NCBI GenBank assembly: GCA_021604805.1
Contig: BQJR01000002.1
Span: 890,665-954,664 of the forward strand
From: Planctomycetota bacterium
GTDB lineage: Bacteria; Planctomycetota; B15-G4
DNA length: 64,000 nucleotides
Direction: 5' to 3'
Under the pieces are notes generated by a model. The model ran no database searches, was not told the origin of the DNA, and was given only the letters and a program-made list of their open reading frames with translations. Numbering within the stretch: position 1 is the first letter of the stretch; each line of letters begins with the position of its first letter. Position numbers and translations under genes: made by a program. Shown here in pieces: positions 56,485-64,000 of this stretch.

Positions 56485-59007
56485 TCAGCGCACAGACTGG
56501 TTGAGCAGCACCGCGAAGCGGTTGGGGTGGCCGCTGGCGATGAGGTCGAAGTCGCCGTCGCCGTCGAGGTCGTCGACCAGGATGCCACCGGACCCGCCAC
56601 TCCCCGGGAAGCGGCCCGCCGACTCGAAGCTTCCATCGCCCTGGCCGAGCAGGATCTCGACATCGAAGGATGACCAGCGCCTCGTCGCGAGGTCCACGAT
56701 GCCGTCGCCATCCAAGTCTGCGATGACGATCGAGTGCACGGACTTCGCAGCGAGCGGAACTGCCGGGCCGAAGCTGCCGTCGCCGACGCCGAACAGGATC
56801 ACCGCATCGTGTTGATTGTTGAGGGTGACCAGGAGGTCGGGGATCGCGTCGCGGTTGAGATCGCCGACGGTCAGTTGCGTGATGGACAAGCCGGGCCCGT
56901 AGATCTGCAGCGGGCCGAAGGTCCCGTCGCCCGCACCGAGCGCGACGACCACTCCCGGCTGGCCGTCGAGGAACGCGAGATCGAGATTGCCGTCTCCATT
57001 CAGGTCTTCGAGCGCCAGCCCGAGTGAGGACGGCGCGGTGGCGACGGCTTGGGGCGCGCCGAACGTTCCGTCGCCGATTCCGAGCATGAGCTTCACGGTG
57101 TCGACGCCGCCACCCGTGGAGGAGAGGGCGAGGTCGGGAGCGCCGTCGTTGTTCAGGTCGCCGATCGCCACGTAGCCTGGGTCGGTGCTCACCGGGTAGC
57201 TGGTCACGGCGCCGAGTGTTCCGTCACCCAGGCCCAGCAGCACCCACACGGCGCCCAGCGCGCGGGTCCCGACGACGTCGGGGATGCCGTCGCCGTTCAG
57301 GTCGGCGATGGCCAACGACCAGAATGAGCCGTGCGAGGTCGGGTGGATCTGGGCGACGCCGAAGCTTCCGTCACCGTTGCCGAGCAGGATCGAGATGTTG
57401 CCGAGGCCTGCGGCGACGATGTCGGTGAAGCCGTCGCCGTTCATGTCGGCGAGCTCGCCGTGGCCGGTCCCCGGGCCGGCGGAATAAGCGGGGGCGGTGA
57501 TGAAGCTGCCGTCGCCCTTGCCGGGCAGAACGATGAGGTTGTCCCCGCCGGCGTTCAGCACCGCGAGGTCGACGAGACCGTCGTCGTCGAGGTCTTCGAT
57601 CATCACGAAGGACGGCCGGACGTCTGCGACGAAGTGCGTGGCCTCGCCGAAGCTGCCATCGCCGTGACCGAGCAGGACCGTCGCGTCGAAGGAGTCCTCG
57701 TTCGCGAGGACGAGGTCTGGCGCGCCGTCGCTGTTCAGGTCACGGATGGCGACCGAGCTGGGGTCCTCGCCCACGGTGATGGAGAGGTTGTCCGCGAAGG
57801 TCCCGTCACCCAGGCCGAGTCGCACGGAGACCCGATCTTGACCGGGGCAGGCGACCGCCAGGTCGAGCAGCCCGTCGCCGTTGAGGTCACCGAGCTCGAG
57901 GTCTCTCGGGTTGCTCTGTGCGGAAACGCTCTGCGTGAGCGTGAACTGGCCGTCGCCGACTCCGCCGAATACCGACACCGTGCTCTCGCCCCGGTTCGCG
58001 ACGACCAGGTCGAGCGCGCCGTCGCCGTCGAGGTCCCCGGTGTCGAGCGCGGTCGGGAGGTTGCCCACGCTGAGGTTCTGCGCGACGGCGAAGCTGCCGG
58101 TTCCGTCGCCGAGCAGCACGGTCACGCTGTCGTCGGCGCCGCTGAGCGGGGGGCCTTCATTGGCGAAGGCGAGGTCGAGCGCGCCGTCGCCGTTCAGGTC
58201 CACCAGGATCACGGCGGCGGGAACGTCTCCGGTGGCGACGGGCGTGGCGATGCCGAAGGTGCCGTCTCCCTTGCCGAGCAGGATGGTCACGTTGTCGGCT
58301 CCACTGTTCGCGACGGCGAGGTCGGCGAGGCCGTCCGAGTTGATGTCGCCGACGGCGACGGAGCGCGCTTGGGCGCCGGTGGCGAACTTCTGCGGAAGAC
58401 AGAAGCCGCCGTCGCGCTCACCGAGCATGACGGACACAGAACCCGTGTCCCGGTTGCTCACGACGAGGTCGAGGCGGTCGTCCCCGTTGAAGTCGTGGAA
58501 CACGCCCGAGTTCGGGCTGGAGCCGACCGCGTAGGAGAGACCCGGGAACAGCGGCTCGGTGTGGCCCTTCTCGAGCACCGACACCACGAGGGTGTTCGAC
58601 GCCGAGTAGCCGCCCTCGGCCCCGGGGTCCTGGATCCAGAACTGCGCTGCGACCTCGAAACCGGCGGGCAGTTCGGAGGGAACCTTGAACCGCAGGCTGA
58701 GCCCGCCCGCCGCGTCGGTTGACAGGGTCGGCAGCACGGCATCCAGCGCCGGCCCGAGGATGCCTCCCTTGAAGGGCACGCCGATCTGCGTCAGCCCGAG
58801 CACGAGCGTGGCGTTGGCGTGGGGCAAGGCGCCGCTGAGCCGCAGACGGTTCTCAGTGGAACCGGCCTGGGTTGAGCCGCTGCCCGAGAGTGCCGGCACG
58901 AGCGCGTCGGTTCCGGCTGTGCCCGGCCAGGTGACGCTGAACCCGCCAGCGTGCAGCGACGGGCAAAGCAAGGCGAGCGCAGCGATCCAACTCAGAGCAG
59001 TGGACAC
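56485..59007 (-). CDS. Secreted FG-GAP/VCBS repeat protein (840 residues)
   Basis: An exported protein with signal peptide (ALSWIAALALLCPSLHAGG), an N-terminal beta domain (about 40-147, ending in an SNTLVVSV strand) and at least 14 FG-GAP/VCBS repeats. The repeats carry calcium-loop motifs of the form DLNGDGALD, DINSDGLAD and DLDGDGIVD, separated by LLGxGDGTF turns. They should fold as beta-propellers binding calcium. Such proteins act in adhesion or as extracellular scaffolds; no enzyme domain is seen. The GTG start has GGAG eight bases upstream. A second, longer FG-GAP gene lies upstream on the same strand, 317 bases away. Confidence 0.88.
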   Translation of the reverse strand: MSTALSWIAALALLCPSLHAGGFSVTWPGTAGTDALVPALSGSGSTQAGSTENRLRLSGALPHANATLVLGLTQIGVPFKGGILGPALDAVLPTLSTDAAGGLSLRFKVPSELPAGFEVAAQFWIQDPGAEGGYSASNTLVVSVLEKGHTEPLFPGLSYAVGSSPNSGVFHDFNGDDRLDLVVSNRDTGSVSVMLGERDGGFCLPQKFATGAQARSVAVGDINSDGLADLAVANSGADNVTILLGKGDGTFGIATPVATGDVPAAVILVDLNGDGALDLAFANEGPPLSGADDSVTVLLGDGTGSFAVAQNLSVGNLPTALDTGDLDGDGALDLVVANRGESTVSVFGGVGDGQFTLTQSVSAQSNPRDLELGDLNGDGLLDLAVACPGQDRVSVRLGLGDGTFADNLSITVGEDPSSVAIRDLNSDGAPDLVLANEDSFDATVLLGHGDGSFGEATHFVADVRPSFVMIEDLDDDGLVDLAVLNAGGDNLIVLPGKGDGSFITAPAYSAGPGTGHGELADMNGDGFTDIVAAGLGNISILLGNGDGSFGVAQIHPTSHGSFWSLAIADLNGDGIPDVVGTRALGAVWVLLGLGDGTLGAVTSYPVSTDPGYVAIGDLNNDGAPDLALSSTGGGVDTVKLMLGIGDGTFGAPQAVATAPSSLGLALEDLNGDGNLDLAFLDGQPGVVVALGAGDGTFGPLQIYGPGLSITQLTVGDLNRDAIPDLLVTLNNQHDAVILFGVGDGSFGPAVPLAAKSVHSIVIADLDGDGIVDLATRRWSSFDVEILLGQGDGSFESAGRFPGSGGSGGILVDDLDGDGDFDLIASGHPNRFAVLLNQSVR

Positions 59008-59324
59008 GGGGAGACTCCAGGTGAGGTGTGAGCCGGCTGGCTGATGTCCGCGATGACGCGGGCGCTTCGAGCGAGCCTTCGGGGGCGCGCACCGAGAAGC
59101 CGCCTCCCCTCAGTCGGCGACTCGGTCGGGCGGGAACGCGATACAGCGCTGATCCGGCTGCGCGCCGGTGCGCGGCACGCCCTGTGACACGGCCGCCCGC
59201 GAACACGGGAACGAGGCCGCCGGTGCCGGGCCCTGAATCGGGGTCGGGTCGACTACAGGAGTTGGCGCCGCGCTCGATGCAGCGCGACGACCAAGTGAGA
59301 GTGAGCGCGTGAGAGCGCGCAGGC
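59008..59324. other. 317-base gap between the two FG-GAP genes
   Basis: No coding frame, FG-GAP fragment, tRNA or T-tailed hairpin is visible here, in contrast to the gap after the shorter FG-GAP gene. It presumably carries the promoter of the 56485-59007 gene. The only clear signal is the GGAG ribosome-binding site about eight bases before that gene's GTG. Confidence 0.5.
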
Positions 59325-62300
59325 TCAGTCGGGCAGCTCATTCAGCAACACCGACACCAAGCCGGAGGTTGCCACCGCGAGGTCGGGCGCGCCGTCCTGA
59401 TCGAGGTCGCCGATCACGAGCTCGCCGGGGGAGTCACTGGTGGCGAAGCCTTGCGGGACTGCGAAGTCGCGCGCGCCCAAGCCCAGCAGCACCGAGACTT
59501 TGCGCGACACGCTGTCGGTGACGGCGATGTCAGGCTGGCCGTCCTGGTCGATGTCGCTGAGGCCAACTCCCGAGGGCGCCTTGCCGGCGGCGAAGTGCGC
59601 GGCAGGCGTGAAGTTGCCGTCGCCGAGGCCCCAGAGCACCGACACCTGCTGTGAAGTCGCGTTGGCCACGAGCGCGTCGAGTTCGCCATCCAGGTCGAGG
59701 TCACCCAGCGCGAGCGAGGTCGGCGTGTCGCCGGTGGCGAAGCTCATCGCCGCGCCGAGTGTGCCGTCGCCGACACCCAGCAACACGGAGAGGCGGTTGC
59801 TCAGGGAGCTCGTGCGGACGAGATCGAGCGTGCCGTTCTGGTCGAGGTCGCCGAGAGCGCAGTCATCGAGCGTTCCGATCTGCTGCGAGGCGAACAGTTG
59901 TTCGGGGCCGAAGCCGCCGCCTGTGCCGAGCATCACGCTCACCGAGTGGCTGCCGGTGTCGCCGAGGAACACGAGATCCTCGAGGCCGTCGGCGTTCATG
60001 TCGCCGCTCGCGAGAGCGCGCACCGGTCCGTGGGTGGCGATGTCCGAGCGCGCGAGGAAAGCGCCGTCGCCAGCACCGCGCAGCACGGCCAGCTCGTCTT
60101 GGCTTTCTTTCGTGGCGAGGATGTCGGGTAGGCCGTCTTGATTCAGGTCGACGATGGCCATCCCCTCGGGCCGGAAATCACCGAGGTAGTTGGTCGGCGG
60201 ACCCAAGCTGGAGTCGCCGTTGCCGCGCAGGACCGACAGCTGCAGCAGGTTCGCAACGGCGACGTCGGGCAAGCCATCGAGATCCAGATCACCGATGGCC
60301 ACGCGCTCCGGAGCGATGCCGGCCCCGAAGGTCTGAACGGGTAGGAAGCCGTTGCTGCCGCGGCCGCGCTGGACCAGCACACCATTGTTCGAGGCGCTGA
60401 CGAGGTCGGGGAACCCGTCGAGATCGAGGTCGCCGACCTCCACCGACCGTGGGGTCCCGAACACGGTGTAAGCCTGAGGCGCGCCGAAGACGCCGAGCCC
60501 CGTGCCGTTCAGCACCGACATGATGCCGGTGGCCGGGAAGAACCCGATCGAGCCACCGACCGCCAAGTCGGGCAGACCGTCGAGGTCGAAGTCCTGCATC
60601 GCCACGGAGATCGGGTTGGAGCCGGCCGGATAGGCGCTCACGGAATCGAAGTCGCCGCTGTCGTCGCTGAGCAAGACCGTGACGCCGTCGTGGGTGGACA
60701 CGGCGAGGTCGAGGAAGCCGTCGAGATCGGCGTCGCCGAGGGTCATTTCGGTGGGAGCGACACCCAAGGGTGTGGTCGTCGGCGCAGCGAAGCTCCCGTT
60801 GCCGAGGCCGAGACGCACGCTCACGCTGTTCGAAACCAAGTTGACGGTGGTGAAGTCGGGCGCGCCGTCGGCATTGATGTCGCCCGCGGCGATGGCGATC
60901 GGGTTGCCGCCCACGGGGAAAGCCTGGTGCGCCCCCAAGGAGCCGTCGAGCTGACCTAGGAGCACACTCACGTTGCTGGAGAAGCGCGCAGGCGTGGCGG
61001 TGTCGGGGCGGCCGTCGAGGTTGAAGTCGGCGACGGCCAAGTCTTCGGGAGGGGCGCCGACCTGGTAGATCTGCGCGCCGAAGTGTCCGGCGCCTGAGCC
61101 CGGGAGCAGCGTGAGTCCTTCGGTGGAGCTGCTGCAGCCGACCACGAGGTCTGTCAGGTTGTCGCCGTGCAGTTCCGTGATCAGCACGGTGTTGGTGAAG
61201 CCGGCTGCTGTGAGCGAGGTCGGCTCCGCGAACTCACCGCCACCGAGCCCGCGGAACACCAGCGCCTGCGCGTTGATGGAGTTCACGGCCGCGAGGTCGT
61301 TGAGGCCGTCGCCATCGACATCGCCGAGCGCGAGCGCTTTCGGCGAGAGCCCCACGAGTCCGGGCAGCGGCACGAGCGGCGCGCTCGGGAAGTGCGGTGT
61401 GCGCGTGAAGTCACCGCTGCCGTTGCCGCGCAGGAGAGACACGTCGTCGGCGGTGCGGTTGGCGCAGAGCAGGTCGACGTGGCCGTCTTGATCGTGATCG
61501 CCGAGCGCGATGCTCGACGGGAAGGGGCCCACGTCGAAGGACTGCGCTGCCGCGAAGTCACCGTTGCCTGCGCCGAGCAGCACCCACACGTCGTCGGAGT
61601 TCTGATCGACGACAGCGATGTCGGCCGCGCCGTCAGCGTTGAGGTCGGCCACTGCGGCGCGGCGCGGAGCGCTACCGAGATCGTGGCGCGTGGTGGTCCC
61701 GAAGTCGCCGAGCCCGCTGCCGAGCGACACCGACACGCGACCGAGGTCGCGATCGACGAGCACGAGGTCGAGCGCGCCGTCGGCGTTGAAGTCTGCGAGC
61801 TCTGCGTCAGTGACGCGGACGCCGTGCAGCGCGCGGGCGGAGCCGAGCGCGAAGCTGCCGTCGCCTGAGCCCAGCAGCACGTTCACGGCGAGCGTGTCGC
61901 CTCCCAAGTGCCGGAACTCGACCGGGTCGTTGCCGAAGGGGCCGCCGCCGGTGAGGTGTTCGAAGGCGGCTTCCACGCCGATCTCGGAAGCGCTGCCGGT
62001 GACGCCGCTGGGCTGCGCGGGCTGGCCCGCGGACTGGTTCGGCGCGAACGATCCCGAGGTTGCGCGGTTGAAGACCAGCGTGATGTCGACGTTGCCGTCG
62101 TGGTCGATGTCGCCGAGAGTGAGGGCCGCGGGATCGAGGGAGGTGCTGTGCGTGTGGGCGCTGGCGAGCGTGCCGTCGCCGAGGCCGAGCAAGGTCGAGA
62201 TCTCGCGGGACGCGCCGCCGGCCACGACCACGTCGGGCAAGCCGTCGTTGTTGAGATCGGCCACGCCGAGATCCACGGGGTCAGGGCTCACGCTGAACGT

Positions 62301-63026
62301 TTGCGCCGCGAGCAAGGCGCCGTCGCCAGCGCCGCGCAGCACGGAGACATCGGTGGACCTGGCGTTGAGCACGACCACGTCGAGCGCGCCGTCGAGATCG
62401 AGGTCGGCCACGCTCAGCGCGATCGGGCCGCCGCCCGCTGCGAAGTGTGTCGCCGCGCCGAACACACCGTTGCCGAGGCCGAGCAGAACGGAGACGTCGT
62501 CGGAGTCGGCGTTGGCGCTGAGAATGTCGAGCACGCCGTCTTGGTTGAGGTCGGCGTTCGCCACGGCGCTCGGTGCGGCGCCCACGTCGAAGCGCGGGAT
62601 GGGGAAGTGCAGCCCGGTCGGCGTGGCGCCTCGCACGCTGAAGGCGAGTGTGTTGCTCGAAACCCAACCAGTGCGGGCGTCGTCGTCGGCGACCCAGAGT
62701 TGAGCGTAGACCGTGAGGCCAACGGGCACGTGGCGCGGCAGCGTGAAGGGCAGGCGCAGTCCGCCCGAAGCGTCGGTGCTGAGGTTGTGGACGACACGTT
62801 GCGGCGCGAGACCGAGCGCGTCTGCATCAACGGCAGGGTCGCCGGCGAGCACGAGTGTGGCGACTCGATGGGGACTCGCGCCTGACACGACCAGCGTGTT
62901 CAGCGAGCCGGGGCGCGCGGCGCCAGCAGCTTCGAGCACGGGCGATTGACCGTCGCTCGCGAAGATCTGGACCGTGAGTGCTGCGAACACGATCAGCGCG
63001 TGGATCAAGCGACGGCTGCTCAGCAT
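59325..63026 (-). CDS. Giant secreted FG-GAP/VCBS repeat protein (1233 residues)
   Basis: An exported protein with signal peptide (LIHALIVFAALTVQIFAS), the same N-terminal beta domain as its neighbour (about 30-134, ending SNTLAFSV), and about 21 FG-GAP/VCBS units with calcium-loop motifs such as DLNQDGVLD, DLDLDGALD and DIDQDGQPD. Around residues 312-380 the repeat pattern breaks for an insert rich in Gly, Ser, Pro and Gln. One unit reads ELHGDNLTD, a degenerate loop. The repeats suggest several stacked propellers. ATG 63026 follows a GGGAG site and gives the signal peptide; a longer open frame upstream is not used. Confidence 0.88.
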   Translation of the reverse strand: MLSSRRLIHALIVFAALTVQIFASDGQSPVLEAAGAARPGSLNTLVVSGASPHRVATLVLAGDPAVDADALGLAPQRVVHNLSTDASGGLRLPFTLPRHVPVGLTVYAQLWVADDDARTGWVSSNTLAFSVRGATPTGLHFPIPRFDVGAAPSAVANADLNQDGVLDILSANADSDDVSVLLGLGNGVFGAATHFAAGGGPIALSVADLDLDGALDVVVLNARSTDVSVLRGAGDGALLAAQTFSVSPDPVDLGVADLNNDGLPDVVVAGGASREISTLLGLGDGTLASAHTHSTSLDPAALTLGDIDHDGNVDITLVFNRATSGSFAPNQSAGQPAQPSGVTGSASEIGVEAAFEHLTGGGPFGNDPVEFRHLGGDTLAVNVLLGSGDGSFALGSARALHGVRVTDAELADFNADGALDLVLVDRDLGRVSVSLGSGLGDFGTTTRHDLGSAPRRAAVADLNADGAADIAVVDQNSDDVWVLLGAGNGDFAAAQSFDVGPFPSSIALGDHDQDGHVDLLCANRTADDVSLLRGNGSGDFTRTPHFPSAPLVPLPGLVGLSPKALALGDVDGDGLNDLAAVNSINAQALVFRGLGGGEFAEPTSLTAAGFTNTVLITELHGDNLTDLVVGCSSSTEGLTLLPGSGAGHFGAQIYQVGAPPEDLAVADFNLDGRPDTATPARFSSNVSVLLGQLDGSLGAHQAFPVGGNPIAIAAGDINADGAPDFTTVNLVSNSVSVRLGLGNGSFAAPTTTPLGVAPTEMTLGDADLDGFLDLAVSTHDGVTVLLSDDSGDFDSVSAYPAGSNPISVAMQDFDLDGLPDLAVGGSIGFFPATGIMSVLNGTGLGVFGAPQAYTVFGTPRSVEVGDLDLDGFPDLVSASNNGVLVQRGRGSNGFLPVQTFGAGIAPERVAIGDLDLDGLPDVAVANLLQLSVLRGNGDSSLGPPTNYLGDFRPEGMAIVDLNQDGLPDILATKESQDELAVLRGAGDGAFLARSDIATHGPVRALASGDMNADGLEDLVFLGDTGSHSVSVMLGTGGGFGPEQLFASQQIGTLDDCALGDLDQNGTLDLVRTSSLSNRLSVLLGVGDGTLGAAMSFATGDTPTSLALGDLDLDGELDALVANATSQQVSVLWGLGDGNFTPAAHFAAGKAPSGVGLSDIDQDGQPDIAVTDSVSRKVSVLLGLGARDFAVPQGFATSDSPGELVIGDLDQDGAPDLAVATSGLVSVLLNELPD

Positions 63027-63249
63027 GTGAGGCTCCCGTTGAGTCGCGCGGTCAGCCAGGGCCCGTGCCCCGAGTGCAGCTCCCACGCCCCGCGGGCAGT
63101 TTAGGTGCCCTGCGCGATCGGGGGTGCATTTCGCGTGATCGGCCCCGGGAGCGCGTGCGATTCCCACCGCGATGCGGGGACGCCAGGGATGCCTGTCCCG
63201 CACGACGGCGCGAGCTCACGCCGCGCCAACGGTTCCCCGACCTTCAACC

Positions 63250-64000
63250 TCAGAGCGGCAGCTCAACTCCGCGCCCTGCAGCCTCGGCCGCGCTCAGCAA
63301 GCGCTTCGCCAGCGCGACGTCCAGCACGCCCAGGCCGAGGTTCGCGGCCATCACGATCGGGGTGCCGTCGGGGCGCTTGGCGCCGGCGCCGCACACGATC
63401 TTGCCGAGCTCGTCGGTGGGTGACTTGTAGCCGACGAAGTGGCCGTGCTGCTGGTAGTGCTCGAACTGCGCGAGGTCGTCGGTGATGCAGAGATCGCTGC
63501 CGTCGAAGCAGGCTTGGTCGAAGGCGGCGTCGAAGTCGAGGCTCACGCAGAGCGTGCCGGTCTGGATGAAGGCCGGCTCGATGAAGGGCTTGGGCTCCTT
63601 CAGGATCGGCGTGGCCGTCACGATCACGTGGCCACCGACGCAGGCTTCTTCGGCGTCGGGCGGGATGATCGAGGCCAGGTCGAAGGTCGTCATCACTTCG
63701 TCGGCGAACTTCTCTTGGGCCGACGGGTCGATGTCGTAGGCGAGCATGCGCTCGGTGTCGGGGAACACGGCGAGCAGCGCCTCGATGTTCACGCGACCTT
63801 GCACGCCGCAGCCGATGATCGTCATGACTTCGCTGTTCGGATCGGCGAGGTGCTTGGCGGTGACCGCGGTGCAGGCGCCGGTGCGCACGGCGGTGATCTG
63901 CGCGGCGTCCATGAAGGCGAGCGGACGACCCGTGTCGGGGTCGTTCAAGATCATGGTGCCGTGGATGTAGGGCAGACCCTTCTCGGGGTTGTTCGGGTAG
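63250..64000 (-). CDS. Ornithine cyclodeaminase / mu-crystallin family protein (partial)
   Basis: The 5' end lies beyond the window; about 250 C-terminal residues are present. The NAD-binding segment TIIGCGVQGRVNIEAL and the substrate-side stretch MDAAQITAVRTGACTAVTAK are typical of the family, as is the ending PIVMAANLGLGVLDVALAK. Family members convert ornithine to proline, act as alanine or other amino-acid dehydrogenases, or reduce ketimines, so the reaction cannot be fixed. The gene lies 223 bases from the start of the giant FG-GAP gene on the same strand; that gap shows no gene. Confidence 0.85.
   Translation of the reverse strand, partial: YPNNPEKGLPYIHGTMILNDPDTGRPLAFMDAAQITAVRTGACTAVTAKHLADPNSEVMTIIGCGVQGRVNIEALLAVFPDTERMLAYDIDPSAQEKFADEVMTTFDLASIIPPDAEEACVGGHVIVTATPILKEPKPFIEPAFIQTGTLCVSLDFDAAFDQACFDGSDLCITDDLAQFEHYQQHGHFVGYKSPTDELGKIVCGAGAKRPDGTPIVMAANLGLGVLDVALAKRLLSAAEAAGRGVELPL

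Noticed and set aside
57000..62900. CRISPR-like or DNA direct repeats in the FG-GAP region
   Set aside because: The periodicity is at protein level with varied codons and spacing; there are no identical DNA repeats with uniform spacers.

Overview
The window is a high-GC, gene-dense bacterial chromosome segment with no plasmid, phage, insertion-sequence or CRISPR signature. The mix suggests a Planctomycetota-like, Gram-negative-type organism (inference). It has an McsA/McsB/ClpC arginine-kinase operon, a DUF151 nuclease, a YdjY-domain protein, giant secreted FG-GAP/VCBS proteins and several ECF sigma/anti-sigma pairs. It also has Kdo/LPS genes (kdsB and a Kdo-kinase-like gene) and peptidoglycan genes (murD, anmK). 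Many neighbouring genes overlap by 1-4 bases (ATGA, GTGA, TTGA, TGATG), so translational coupling is the rule.

Layout. 0.2-4.0 kb: gyrA and ribBA. 4.2-5.7 kb: ECF sigma factor, single-span anti-sigma candidate and a small membrane-anchored Spy/CpxP-like protein. 5.8-8.0 kb: a PilM-PilN-like fusion and a PilO-like protein. 8.0-12.7 kb: a multi-membrane-span PAS histidine kinase, a receiver-HDOD-like regulator and a second receiver protein. 12.8-17.1 kb (minus): nnrD and carB. 17.1-25.0 kb: DUF151 nuclease, two tRNA-Ser genes, a PEGA protein, murD, mcsA, mcsB, clpC and a YdjY-domain protein. 25.1-28.1 kb (minus): an EI24-type membrane protein and metG. 28.3-33.2 kb: glutaryl-CoA dehydrogenase and a giant MscS-type channel. 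33.3-36.5 kb: a nucleotidyltransferase, a CDP-glycerol glycerophosphotransferase-like enzyme and a sulfotransferase. 36.5-43.9 kb: a thermolysin-like peptidase, a Gly/Pro-rich secreted protein, an ECF sigma/FecR pair with a secreted protein, and a GT4 glycosyltransferase. 44.0-50.5 kb: pyrG, kdsB, a lipoprotein, a Kdo-kinase-like protein, and an MBOAT/SGNH acyltransferase pair. 50.9-55.3 kb: LysM protein, anmK, mtnP and a secreted beta-helix protein. 55.4-63.0 kb (minus): a GT2 glycosyltransferase, a decayed FG-GAP fragment and two FG-GAP/VCBS giants. 63.25 kb to the edge: an ornithine-cyclodeaminase-family gene cut by the window end.

Together the genes describe housekeeping (gyrase, riboflavin, pyrimidines, MetRS), envelope building (peptidoglycan, Kdo-LPS, acylated or phosphodiester-linked glycans), proteolysis controlled by arginine phosphorylation, and secreted repeat proteins. 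The most unusual items are: the murD-mcsAB-clpC-YdjY operon without ctsR, whose first gene abuts a tRNA 3' end; an out-of-frame FG-GAP remnant directly behind an FG-GAP gene; a domain shared by three secreted proteins; a nested RNA hairpin covering the likely ribosome-binding site of the sensor kinase; and a GT2 enzyme lacking its usual metal-binding aspartates.
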